Shown: one piece after another, positions 18,872-27,388 of the stretch | How the letters are laid out: the number at the start of each line of letters is the position of its first letter | Numbering within the stretch: position 1 is the first letter of the stretch | Assembly: GCF_003382685.1 (NCBI RefSeq) | Contig: NZ_KZ859504.1 | Coordinates: forward strand, 95,786 to 159,785 | Source: Halorussus litoreus | GTDB lineage: Archaea; Halobacteriota; Halobacteria; Halobacteriales; Haladaptataceae | DNA: 64,000 bases | Direction of reading: 5' to 3' | Position numbers and translations under genes: made by a program | Notes under the pieces: model-generated | Seen by the model: only the letters and a program-made list of their open reading frames with translations | What the model was told of the DNA's origin: nothing | Database searches by the model: none

Positions 18872-20028
18872 TGTCCGACGCATTCGAAATTTCAGACGAA
18901 CAGCAAGATTACTCACAGTACGGTCTCGAGGCCAATCCGTTTCCGTACAGCCCGGTTCCCGCAGAAGACCCCGAAATATACTGTGGTCAACAACACGTCT
19001 CCGAAAAGATTAGCTCCACAGTCTCCACGATGCTTTCGACTGGAAAGTCCAAGCATCTCGTTATCACTGGGAAATACGGCAACGGAAAGTCGCATACACT
19101 CAAATATACCCGCTCACTGTTACGGGACCGGGACGATGTCGTCGTTGGGTACGTTGCTCAACCGGGAGAGGGCTTTCTCGACATCTATCATGAGTTCGTG
19201 TACGACCTAGGTTTCAATCGAGTCCAAGAATTGGCCTACGAGTACCTCGCCTCGGTTGCTCGTGACGTCACGGATGCAAATCCAATTAGCGCGAGCGCAA
19301 TGAAATCGCTCATCGATGAAGGAGATGTCCTTCTCTCTGAGATCGTCCCGGAGGCAGTTCGACGGTTAAGCGATGTGACCCATTTTGCCGACTTTGCTCG
19401 TGCGATCGTACATATGGTGTACGAAGACACCAATCTCTATGCTTGGCAGTGGTTGACCGCAGAGGGCATCCGGTATGAGCAGCGCAAGGAGATGGAGATC
19501 CACAGCGCACTTGATGACGATACGATGGGCGTCCGGGCGTTTACCGCTTTCAAGAATATGCTACTCGAACTCGGTTACACTGGCGTATTTGTTTTCGTCG
19601 ATGAGTTCGAGAGCATCGCACGTCTCAGCCCAAAAAACGAGCAGGCTACGCTCAACAGTATTCGACACCTGATGGACCAGAATAGTTCCGGGCTGTGTAT
19701 GTTGTTTGGCTGTGCCCCCGAAGTCTGGCAAGACGTCATGAGTGAGTATCATGCCTTCAGTGAGAGAATCGGAGAGGAGGTTGCCCTGAAACCGCTCACG
19801 AACGAGCATCTGAACGAGCTGGTAGCAGACTACCTCAGCCGAGAACGCAATGGGGCGAACGAAGATTCTTCGATAGACCCGTTTACTGATGAAGCGTTGG
19901 ACGTGATTCTACAACGTTCACAGGGTAACGTTCGTCAGGCCTTGGCTATCTGTAGCCGCGTGCTGGATTCTGCTATTGAGGAAAACCGAGAGTTAGTCAC
20001 ACCCGAGTTCGTCCAAGAATCGATGTGA
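18871..20028 (+). CDS. AAA ATPase of the DpdA-like operon
   Basis: A 385-residue AAA/STAND-type P-loop ATPase. Walker A is GKYGNGKS (residues 67-74), Walker B VFVDEFES (~240), followed by a sensor-like LCMLFGCAPEVWQ and an arginine-rich lid with RSQGNVRQALAICSR, as in Orc1/Cdc6-like and BrxD/ExeA-like ATPases. The N-terminus (YGLEANPFPYSP) matches the start of such DNA-bound ATPases. No membrane segment. It is the last gene of the operon and its ATG overlaps the previous stop codon. Likely a DNA-loading or sensing ATPase working with the winged-helix partner; equivalence to DpdH is possible but unproven. Confidence 0.8.
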   Translation: MSDAFEISDEQQDYSQYGLEANPFPYSPVPAEDPEIYCGQQHVSEKISSTVSTMLSTGKSKHLVITGKYGNGKSHTLKYTRSLLRDRDDVVVGYVAQPGEGFLDIYHEFVYDLGFNRVQELAYEYLASVARDVTDANPISASAMKSLIDEGDVLLSEIVPEAVRRLSDVTHFADFARAIVHMVYEDTNLYAWQWLTAEGIRYEQRKEMEIHSALDDDTMGVRAFTAFKNMLLELGYTGVFVFVDEFESIARLSPKNEQATLNSIRHLMDQNSSGLCMLFGCAPEVWQDVMSEYHAFSERIGEEVALKPLTNEHLNELVADYLSRERNGANEDSSIDPFTDEALDVILQRSQGNVRQALAICSRVLDSAIEENRELVTPEFVQESM

Positions 20029-20261
20029 AATGTGGTCTACTGAACGAACATCCCACTAGTTATGGGGTTTCTGTCCCTCAAGCCATCTTGAACCGCGTCG
20101 AGGAACACTCGTCTCGAAAGAGGCGAGCGGCCCACGCTGACTCGTGGGTGCTCCAACCTCGGTGCGGTCAGACCAGTTCGACCGCATGACTCGATACGTA
20201 AGCACCAAACCTGAATCCTACGCTCGAAGTCGGACGTACCGTTATCAAAAGAACTCCAAGC

Positions 20262-20269
20262 AGGAGGGG
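20262..20269 (+). promoter_or_regulatory. Shine-Dalgarno sequence
   Basis: AGGAGGGG lies 4 bp before the ATG at 20274 and supports that start. A weak TATA-like GTTATCAAAA lies just upstream at 20241-20250. Confidence 0.55.
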
Positions 20270-20273
20270 TCCT

Positions 20274-20657
20274 ATGACCTCTGATGGCGAAAATGAACAA
20301 AACAGGACCGGTCCGCTTGGCAAGGACCAACGGTATATCGATAACAGTGCCGCGGTCATCGCTGAAAAAGCCAAGCTGTGGACTAATTCCCGCCGTCAAC
20401 ATGTCGTACGGCAGGTTCTAGCTGCACCGAACAGAGAGATGTCACTCCGACAACTTGCGCTGAATCTTCGGGATCATATCGATGAACAAACTGAACAGGA
20501 TCCTGATTACGATGATGTCCGACAGACTCTCCGTCGACGTCATCTTCCCCGCCTCTCTGAGCATGACGTTGTCGACTTCGAAGACAACATGATTCGCCCC
20601 GGACCAGAATTTGGCGCAGCAGTAGAACTGTTAGTTCGCAACGACCCTCGAGTATAG
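20274..20657 (+). CDS. DUF7344-like winged-helix regulator
   Basis: A 127-residue protein with a winged helix in the middle: SRRQHVVRQVLAAPNREMSLRQLALNLRD and LRRRHLPRLSEHDVVDFED, the HLPxL wing seen in the haloarchaeal DUF7344 family. It is distantly like the regulator at 12058-12411. The start is fixed by a good ribosome-binding site. It lies 245 bp after the ATPase gene on the same strand, so it may be expressed separately. It probably regulates the island; no enzyme motifs. Confidence 0.72.
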   Translation: MTSDGENEQNRTGPLGKDQRYIDNSAAVIAEKAKLWTNSRRQHVVRQVLAAPNREMSLRQLALNLRDHIDEQTEQDPDYDDVRQTLRRRHLPRLSEHDVVDFEDNMIRPGPEFGAAVELLVRNDPRV

Positions 20658-20748
20658 TAGCAGAATTGAAAACTGCTTCCTTTGTTTTAGAAGGCCTCGA
20701 AATTCGTGGTAAGTGTAGACGGATGACATAAATTGGAGTTGTGTCATT

Positions 20749-22269
20749 TTGGCCGGAACTTTCATATCAGAATGTCCCCTCCCGAGTAGTGTGTCTGATT
20801 TACAGTCAGAACGATGTAAATACACTTGGCCCGAGGATTTCGACGGGCAAAAATACAACCCAACTATTGGGCAAAATTGTTGCTTTAGAAGAACGCTTCC
20901 AGATACTAACCGATGTCCTTGGCATGCAGATCCTCGAAATACTACGCATAAAAACATAGAAACACTAAGCAGATCACGTTCTCCGGATGACATTCGGCGT
21001 CTGAATTCTAACTGTAGTGAACGTCTTGATGGCGCTATTGTTCGAGGTATGGATTTAGCTATTGGTCAACTTGATAATGCGCTTGAGGTCTATGGCCCTA
21101 ACATAGATGCGTTTTCATTCGCTGATTGCTCCCTTCGCGACTCTGATTTTAAAAGCACAAACTTAGGGGCGAGAAATTTCGAAGATGCCGATCTATTTAG
21201 GGCAGAATTTGAGGGTGCAAAATTTGAACACTCCGATTTCACCTCAGCGAGAATGACGAAAGCAAACTTTCAAGAGTCTGAATTCTGGTATACTAAATTT
21301 GATGTCTCTACTGGCTCAGAGAGTGACTTTTCTGACGCGAGTATGAATGAATGCACATTTAGCAAGGGTGATTTTAGTGAATCTGATTTTGAAGGAGTCG
21401 CATTTAAGAAAGCAGATTTTTCCGAGGCTAACGTCTCAGGTGCTGATTTCACAGATGCATCTCTTCGAGAAGCTGATTTCTCTCATGCAAATGCAGAATT
21501 AGCCATCTTCAACCGAGCGAACTTGTTTGATGTTGAGTTTGAACTATCTAGGCTATATGGGGCCATATTCGGCGATTCCCAAGTAAATGAAGGTACTTTT
21601 GAGAATGTTTCTCTTTCGGAGGTAGAGCCTGACGGTAGTTGGAGAAAAAAGCTACACACGTATATTTGGGGTCCTGTAGGCAATGACTCTTATCGATGCG
21701 TATACGATCCGAACATTATCATTGATCGACCAACCGACTTTGATCAGACAGATAGTATCTCAACCGAAGCCCGAGCAGGGGCAGTGTACCGCCAATTTGA
21801 ACAACTCGCCACAGCAAATGCCCTGCCCAATTGGCAACGACGGTTCTACATCCTAAGGCAAAGTGTCTATCGACACCGCCTTAAAAAAGAAGGAGACAGA
21901 CTAGGTTATTGGTTTCAGTCTCTCCAACGAATGTTGTTCGGCTACGGAGAACACTTTTCGCGGATAGTTGGCTGGTCTGGGGCAATAATATTGCTGTTTT
22001 CTATCATATATTTGATGGGAGGTTGGATTCATCCCGTAGAATCACAGGGAACACTTGGGCAGCCAATCTTTTGGAAAAATGCTCTCAGTAACCCCAGAGT
22101 GATTTGGGATAGTATCTATTATAGCACACTCACATTTACTGCACTAGGATTTGGTGATTTTCGGCCTATGGGTACGTTAGGTCAATTGTTTACGATTGCC
22201 GAAACATCGGCTGGAGCCATTCTACTGGCGCTCCTTGTTTTTGTATTTGGCCGTAGGACGGCCCGATAG
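20749..22269 (+). CDS. Pentapeptide-repeat protein fused to a potassium-channel-like pore
   Basis: A ~506-residue membrane protein. Residues ~100-280 are a right-handed pentapeptide-repeat helix (A(D/N)FxxA units such as ADFSEANVSGADF). Two hydrophobic helices (~405-425 and ~485-500) flank a pore helix with the filter-like TALGFGDFRP, matching the TxGYGD selectivity filter of two-TM K+ channels with Phe for Tyr. Pentapeptide-channel fusions occur in bacteria and archaea; the gating signal is unknown. Codon use is much more AT-rich than the flanking genes. The start is uncertain: the frame opens at TTG 20749 and has no ATG until residue ~95, so an internal start is possible. In a defence island a membrane pore gated by a repeat domain suggests an abortive-infection effector, but this is inference. 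Confidence 0.8.
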   Translation: MAGTFISECPLPSSVSDLQSERCKYTWPEDFDGQKYNPTIGQNCCFRRTLPDTNRCPWHADPRNTTHKNIETLSRSRSPDDIRRLNSNCSERLDGAIVRGMDLAIGQLDNALEVYGPNIDAFSFADCSLRDSDFKSTNLGARNFEDADLFRAEFEGAKFEHSDFTSARMTKANFQESEFWYTKFDVSTGSESDFSDASMNECTFSKGDFSESDFEGVAFKKADFSEANVSGADFTDASLREADFSHANAELAIFNRANLFDVEFELSRLYGAIFGDSQVNEGTFENVSLSEVEPDGSWRKKLHTYIWGPVGNDSYRCVYDPNIIIDRPTDFDQTDSISTEARAGAVYRQFEQLATANALPNWQRRFYILRQSVYRHRLKKEGDRLGYWFQSLQRMLFGYGEHFSRIVGWSGAIILLFSIIYLMGGWIHPVESQGTLGQPIFWKNALSNPRVIWDSIYYSTLTFTALGFGDFRPMGTLGQLFTIAETSAGAILLALLVFVFGRRTAR

Positions 22270-22630
22270 AATCAATTTCAGCATAATACTTTACTGTATG
22301 GACTGCAATTATAACTCTTATTAATTCTAATTATTGTGGGTAGGGCTGTACGATCACCTGTTGGGGTTAAATCTGATGACCTGCACAGGTTCCACTCTGA
22401 GAAACCCGACGGTTTCGGCACAGTTGGTTGGTTTCCATGGTACATTTCTCTACGCACCCTGTGGGCGGGACCAGTTTTTGAATTATTGTATTTTGTGTCG
22501 TGTTGCAGACAGAGGCTCTAATACGCCGAGTAAGGACTGTGGGAGTCGCTGTTAATGCTACTCCGTTTCACTAACGACCTGAAGCAGCAGTGGATTTTCG
22601 AAATTCGACATCCACTGCAACCGCCAGACT
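22270..22630. other. Intergenic stretch, possible tiny gene
   Basis: 361 bp between the channel gene and the next winged-helix gene. It has an AT-rich promoter-like run (TTATTAATTCTAATTATT, ~22317-22334) followed by a 61-codon frame (22336-22521) containing a hydrophobic stretch near its end. Coding is not convincing. Nothing else is seen. Confidence 0.3.
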
Positions 22631-23002
22631 ATGACACAAACTACACAATCGGCTTCACTCGACGATCGACAGCACAAACCTCGAAAGACGAAAATTCACT
22701 CCATACTAGGGGACCCTGAACATCGTATCATTCTCCGGGTTCTTGCAGACGCTGATGGATCAGTATCTCTCAAAGAACTCACTCGTGCAACGCTCCGTGA
22801 CCAAGAGTATGACGCGGATGTTAGCGTGTCGATCCTGGAAGGTCTGATGCTGGATATTTACTTGCCGGTTCTGGACTCAACGGGAGCCATCGAGACCGAT
22901 GCAGGGTACAACAGGATTGGTCCGGGCGAACATCACGAAGCGTATCTCCAAATGGCTGAAGCCGTCGACGAGGTCTACGAACAGCATTTCGGAGGTATCT
23001 AA
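22631..23002 (+). CDS. Winged-helix protein, first gene of a three-gene cluster
   Basis: A 123-residue protein. After a basic N-terminus it has a winged-helix core: LGDPEHRIILRVLADADGSV, SLKELTRATL, then LMLDIYLPVLDSTGAIETD as recognition helix and wing, in the style of DUF7344-type haloarchaeal regulators. Its stop codon overlaps the start of the next gene (TAATG), indicating coupled translation. Probably a DNA-binding regulator of its own cluster. Confidence 0.68.
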   Translation: MTQTTQSASLDDRQHKPRKTKIHSILGDPEHRIILRVLADADGSVSLKELTRATLRDQEYDADVSVSILEGLMLDIYLPVLDSTGAIETDAGYNRIGPGEHHEAYLQMAEAVDEVYEQHFGGI

Positions 23003-23346
23003 TGCTCGGAACGCCCGTCGGACTCTACGAACTTTCCGACATTCATCTTGATGTTGATGAGTTTGGAGTCCACATCGACAATCCGGTCGTTCTCCTCGGA
23101 ACGCGGCATGGCAGTGCAAGTCGTCACAAACAGGGGTCGAAATCGGTGATCAAGCTCGGTCCTGTCCATTATCCCGAATCTATTTTCCGGAATGACGGCT
23201 GTGACGCTCTCGACAATGCAAATGACATGCTGTACGGCGCTATTGTCGTATCAGAGGCTGATCTGACAGACGATGCGATCACCGCTCTCCGGCAGAGTGG
23301 GGGTTCAGTATTCTCAGACGTTTCTGAACCAGATGTGCTCTACTGA
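23002..23346 (+). CDS. Hypothetical protein, second gene of the cluster
   Basis: A 114-residue soluble acidic protein without recognised domain. Notable segments are LGTRHGSASRHKQGSKS (basic) and LTDDAITALRQSGGSVF, alternating beta and helix in prediction by eye. It is coupled to the winged-helix gene by a one-base overlap and followed 38 bp later by another small gene. Conserved order would suggest a three-part module; I do not recognise it. Confidence 0.6.
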   Translation: MLGTPVGLYELSDIHLDVDEFGVHIDNPVVLLGTRHGSASRHKQGSKSVIKLGPVHYPESIFRNDGCDALDNANDMLYGAIVVSEADLTDDAITALRQSGGSVFSDVSEPDVLY

Positions 23347-23384
23347 CCCCAGTGAACTTCTCTGCCACTAGAATACGACCCAGC

Positions 23385-23684
23385 ATGAGTTTCAAGGATT
23401 TTGCTTCCACCATCGATAACGTATTTGACCGATTCGAAGTGGTCGGGAACCCTCTGTCAGATTACGAGCGACCACTTGACGAACTGTTTGAAGATCCAAC
23501 TGTAGTCATTCGCTGGTCTGCTGATCCCCGCGAACAGATACCAGACATCTCTCCGGTGCTAAAGCTTGCTGCACAGGAAGATATGCTCCTCGTCGATCGT
23601 ACTCTCGAGTATGACGAGGGCGATGAAAACCAAAGTGAAACGCCACAGCTGGGCGAGTCCTTAGAGTTCGAACACCGCCCTTGA
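23385..23684 (+). CDS. Hypothetical protein, third gene of the cluster
   Basis: A ~99-residue acidic protein starting at MSFKDFAST; an in-frame upstream start (23352) would add 11 residues. It contains VVIRWSADPREQI and ends in a disordered acidic tail (EYDEGDENQSETPQ). No domain recognised. Same strand and close spacing to the previous two genes suggest one transcript. Confidence 0.55.
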   Translation: MSFKDFASTIDNVFDRFEVVGNPLSDYERPLDELFEDPTVVIRWSADPREQIPDISPVLKLAAQEDMLLVDRTLEYDEGDENQSETPQLGESLEFEHRP

Positions 23685-23796
23685 TTACTGCTACCTGAGA
23701 AGCTTCTGTAAATCCGTTTTACTGATGTTGGCTACCTCTACAGATAGCTTCGGGTAAATCGACGAAGAAAAGCGGTTGGCGAGTATAAATCCGATA

Positions 23797-25029
23797 ATGG
23801 ATATTCAGTTTCTTGGCGGAGCACGCGAGATCGGCCGAAGCGCCATTCTCGTGGACGATTCTCTTCTGCTCGATTTTGGGATGTTGACGGACAATCCTCC
23901 TCAGTTTCCGGTGCAAACACCGAATCCGGATGCAGTCGTTGTTTCGCACGGGCATCTCGATCATGTTGGTACGATACCGTCCCTGCTTTCCGGTGACGAA
24001 CGGCCGCTGATTCATTGGACACCCCCGACGTACGAGCTGACGCTGACGCTCGCGCGGGATACACTCAAGCTACACGGGGGATCATACAACTGCCCGTTCA
24101 CTGAGAACGATCTCAAGCGAGTTACGCAGGTGTCGAAAACGCACGGGTATCAGGAAACCTTCGAAGCGGCTGGCTATGACGTAACATTCTACAATGCAGG
24201 ACACATCCCAGGGAGCGCTCACGTGCTCGTTGACGATGGGGATACACGGCTACTCTACACGGGAGATTTCCATACTGATGATCAACGCTTGGTTTCAGGG
24301 ACGACCGCACGACCCGAAGCTGACGTCGTCATTTGCGAGAGCACCTACTCCGATGTCGAGCATGAGGACCGATCCGTGGTGGAGGAGCGATTCGCTGAGA
24401 GCGTCGAGACGACGCTATGGGAGGGTGGCACGGTCGTCGTCCCCGCTTTTGCGATCGGACGAACGCAAGAGATAATGCTCATCTGTGATGCCTACGACAT
24501 CCCTTGTTACGTCGACGGGATGGGGAAGCGGGTAACCGAGATGCTTCAGCAGTATCCCGAGTTCCTTTGCGACGCAGATGCATTTCGACGAGCAAAATCC
24601 CACGCACGGTTCGTCACCGGACGTAACGGTCAGCGAAAGCGGATAACTGAACAGAAGGCAGCGATCATCACCACCAGTGGAATGCTGTCTGGTGGCCCCG
24701 CCATGACCTATATCCCGGAAATCCGGGCGAATCCAATGAACAAAATCACTATGACAGGCTATCAGGTCGAAGGGACACCCGGTCGCGATTTACTTGAAAC
24801 CGGGAGTGCCGAGCTTGACGGCCGGGTGATGCCTGTTAGTGCTCAAGTCGAACAATATGACTTCTCTGCACACGCTGATCGAAATGGCCTTTTGAATTTC
24901 CTGGGATCGTATCTAGATAGCTCGGTTCTAGTGAATCACGGAGACAAGTGTGAGACATTTGCCTCTGAACTTAGAGCAGATGGGTTTGAAGCCTCGGCTC
25001 CTAAGCTTGGGTCTTTGCATAGTATTTAA
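23797..25029 (+). CDS. Beta-CASP metallo-beta-lactamase nuclease (CPSF/RNase J type)
   Basis: A 410-residue zinc-dependent nuclease-type protein. Start ATG at MDIQFLGGAREIG, the usual beginning of this family; a TTG 21 bp upstream is less likely. Motifs: SHGHLDHVG (HxHxDH), PGSAHVLVDDG, YTGDFH, then the beta-CASP part with FAIGRTQEI and GMLSGGPAM, SAHADR (motif C) and VNHGD near the end. All metal ligands are present, so it should act as a 5'-3' exo- or endoribonuclease or on DNA. It has no KH domain, unlike aCPSF1. Its composition is less GC-rich than the core. A second copy of its C-terminal ~119 codons, more GC-rich, lies at 27389-27748 beyond the HNH/DGQHR genes. Confidence 0.88.
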   Translation: MDIQFLGGAREIGRSAILVDDSLLLDFGMLTDNPPQFPVQTPNPDAVVVSHGHLDHVGTIPSLLSGDERPLIHWTPPTYELTLTLARDTLKLHGGSYNCPFTENDLKRVTQVSKTHGYQETFEAAGYDVTFYNAGHIPGSAHVLVDDGDTRLLYTGDFHTDDQRLVSGTTARPEADVVICESTYSDVEHEDRSVVEERFAESVETTLWEGGTVVVPAFAIGRTQEIMLICDAYDIPCYVDGMGKRVTEMLQQYPEFLCDADAFRRAKSHARFVTGRNGQRKRITEQKAAIITTSGMLSGGPAMTYIPEIRANPMNKITMTGYQVEGTPGRDLLETGSAELDGRVMPVSAQVEQYDFSAHADRNGLLNFLGSYLDSSVLVNHGDKCETFASELRADGFEASAPKLGSLHSI

Positions 25030-25109
25030 TTGAGTCGAAATTGCCAATACTGATTCATATGGGCGTCTCTATTGGTCAGAGCCACAAATTCTAGTGGCCA
25101 CTTCAGAAT

Positions 25110-25946
25110 CTACGCGTCATTCCAATCAACACAACTCACACAAACTGGGATAAGATTTGACCGCACATATGCACCTTTTGGGTTAATACGACGAATAGTC
25201 AACTCAGCATCGCTTGACCCACATATTTGGCACGTTCTTGAGTGTCGCTTTACTACTTGGTAGAATATCCTTGCTCGGTGTTTCCATGAGACTTCCTTGA
25301 CAGATTTTCCAGCATTATCAATTTCAGAACTGACATCAACGCCAAGACCATCACCCTTTCCATGATTACAAAGGCGACAAAGAACCTGTAAGTTATCCAT
25401 TTTGTTAGTTCCAAACGTCGATACAGGCTCAATGTGATCAACTTCTGGGGTATGTCGGAGTTCTGTTTTTGGATGATATGGCTTATACATATCTCTTTCA
25501 TCAGATGTTCGTGGCTCAGATGAAAAGTCTACGTGGCAGTGTGCACATTGGTTATTCTGCTTCTTTAGGAGTCGATTTTTAAAGCTAGTTACCGATTTCC
25601 GTCCTTCCTCCCACACGTCAAGTGTTTTTGATAATTCCCTACTTAATTCATCAGCATCATCTTCTTCGAAGCTAAATGAATCCTCCAAGTATTCTTTTAT
25701 GATACGGTGGCGAGATTTCCTACTCTGTGGGTCGTGATTGAAAGCCTCTCTTGGGCACAGATGTCCTGCTAACCGAAGTCGAACCTCGTATTTCTGAATG
25801 GACTTAAGATCATTATGAGCATCAATCAATTCAGCTGCTCTTTTCACCGCATATTCTTGGTACTCTTCATTAAAATCGTCTCCTAGATCAGGGTCACCGA
25901 GCAAAACCCGATACAGCAAGGCATCGAGAGAAGATTTCATAGACAC
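25110..25946 (-). CDS. HNH endonuclease
   Basis: A 278-residue protein with an HNH nuclease core in the middle: CAHCHVDF (zinc-binding CxxC, ~133), EVDHIEPVST (catalytic DH, ~166), DNLQVLCRLCNHGKGD (Asn, second CxxC and His). A further CxxC pair (CQICG ... CVSC) near the C-terminus suggests a second zinc site. The N-terminal 120 residues are charged and helical. Its start abuts the stop of the DGQHR gene (25946/25947), so it is the downstream gene of a two-gene minus-strand operon. Very AT-rich relative to the chromosome. Probably a DNA restriction nuclease guided by, or paired with, its partner. Confidence 0.85.
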   Translation of the reverse strand: MSMKSSLDALLYRVLLGDPDLGDDFNEEYQEYAVKRAAELIDAHNDLKSIQKYEVRLRLAGHLCPREAFNHDPQSRKSRHRIIKEYLEDSFSFEEDDADELSRELSKTLDVWEEGRKSVTSFKNRLLKKQNNQCAHCHVDFSSEPRTSDERDMYKPYHPKTELRHTPEVDHIEPVSTFGTNKMDNLQVLCRLCNHGKGDGLGVDVSSEIDNAGKSVKEVSWKHRARIFYQVVKRHSRTCQICGSSDAELTIRRINPKGAYVRSNLIPVCVSCVDWNDA

Positions 25947-27332
25947 CTAATTAGTATCTCTGAAAAGTTTCAGTTTCCCGATTTGAGCACCAGACATTGC
26001 TTTTTCCATCTGTTCTTTAAATAGGTCATGACCATCACTCGTATCTAATCCACTCATCTGCCACTCTCTCGTGAAGAACTCCTCTGGCAGGTCTTCAAGG
26101 GTGTTCTCTACTGCACCTTCCAAATTCTCATGATTGGCGAATAGTTGATCCTTCCCAAGCTCATCAGTGTACAATCTATTCAGGGGCTTTAGGCGCTCAA
26201 GCACCAATTCTTGTAGTTGTAGTAGAGTGACTTTTTGCAAAATCTGTCCTTCACCCTCTTCAACTGCTTCTTCCCATGCATCTTGATAGACTTCTTTAAT
26301 AGCCCGCCAGAAGGCATAGAAGGTTTTCAATCTATAGTCGAATTCTGGGTCGGGGTCCCAATCGTCTACGTCAGCATATAATGGACGGAACTTTGATCCC
26401 ATTTTCACAAAGTCCATAACGACTTGATGAGCAACATTCTCATCAATTACACCTTGACTGTCTTCAAGCCCAAAGTCGATGAGATTTGCAAAAGGAGAGT
26501 CTGGATTTCTGTGCATTCTAAACGTCAATTGGGCTTCTTCGGCACGCACACCGGCATCCCGGAATCGCTCATACAAATCCTCAATTTCCGCATTTGTAAG
26601 TGAGGTGCTTACTGTCGCCCGGAGTTCAGTCTTTTTTAACGGTCTAGCCTTATTATTGACTACATAAAAGTGGAAAACTTGTTCGCTCTCACTCATTCCC
26701 GGCATCAAGACAACGGGGAATTTGACATCGAAATCAGCAATCTCTTTTGCTCCGAATACACGGTGCTGACCGTCAAGAATTCGGCCAGGGCGTGAAACCC
26801 CTGTTACATAGTCTCGAACTGCTTCCTGCCTTTCTTCTGGTAATTCTTCAAAATTCTCATTAGCTCGTTTCAACTCTTTTGTTAGTTCTGCTAGATATGA
26901 GGATGGGATAGAACGGTCCTCTTCTTCAGGGTCGTCCCCGTCACTCTCGTCTTGATCGACGAATTCCTGTTCATCTTCATCAAGACGCGAATAAAATGAC
27001 TGGTAGGTATCTTCAATAAGTGTGTCTAGATCACGCTCTTCATACGAAATTTCAACATCAACTATGTTCCCGTCTTCATCTACTGTGATAGCGTCATCAC
27101 CGACTGCAACAAGAAGTGCACCCGGAATGACGTTATTTTCATCCAATTCAAGGAAATCTTTGATCTTCTTATGGCGACTGCTTAATTCTCGCTGGTATCC
27201 AGCCATGAAATCTGCCTTTTTTCTGGGTACATCAGCCCAATCTAGCAATTCTTCAGCAGGAACCTGTAGCATATATAACGATGGAGCGTCCGGTTTCTGC
27301 TGAACTTTCATTCCTTGGTACTGAAATTCCAT
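25947..27332 (-). CDS. DGQHR-domain protein (DndB/DpdB-like)
   Basis: A 461-residue acidic protein with the hallmark DGQHR at residues 187-191, followed by FPVVLMPGM and FYVVNNKARPLKKTEL, and before it YQRELSSRHKKIKDFLE and ENNVIPGALLVAV: the layout of the DGQHR family that includes DndB (phosphorothioate regulator) and DpdB, the ParB/DndB-like ATPase that works with DpdA to insert preQ0 into DNA. An acidic linker (~118-140) is inserted before the motif. It is first in an operon with the HNH nuclease. Its AT-rich composition differs from the DpdA-like operon, so it may be a separate DndB-like module; supplying the DpdB function is an attractive alternative. Confidence 0.8.
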   Translation of the reverse strand: MEFQYQGMKVQQKPDAPSLYMLQVPAEELLDWADVPRKKADFMAGYQRELSSRHKKIKDFLELDENNVIPGALLVAVGDDAITVDEDGNIVDVEISYEERDLDTLIEDTYQSFYSRLDEDEQEFVDQDESDGDDPEEEDRSIPSSYLAELTKELKRANENFEELPEERQEAVRDYVTGVSRPGRILDGQHRVFGAKEIADFDVKFPVVLMPGMSESEQVFHFYVVNNKARPLKKTELRATVSTSLTNAEIEDLYERFRDAGVRAEEAQLTFRMHRNPDSPFANLIDFGLEDSQGVIDENVAHQVVMDFVKMGSKFRPLYADVDDWDPDPEFDYRLKTFYAFWRAIKEVYQDAWEEAVEEGEGQILQKVTLLQLQELVLERLKPLNRLYTDELGKDQLFANHENLEGAVENTLEDLPEEFFTREWQMSGLDTSDGHDLFKEQMEKAMSGAQIGKLKLFRDTN

Positions 27333-27388
27333 ACCCGATGGTGATGTGCCACTCCCATAACAATGTTACTAGCACATTTTCGTTTCCG

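Noticed and set aside
22336..22521. 61-codon frame with a promoter-like run before it
   Set aside because: No homology recognised, no ribosome-binding site, and composition like the surrounding non-coding DNA; left as a remark on the intergenic stretch.
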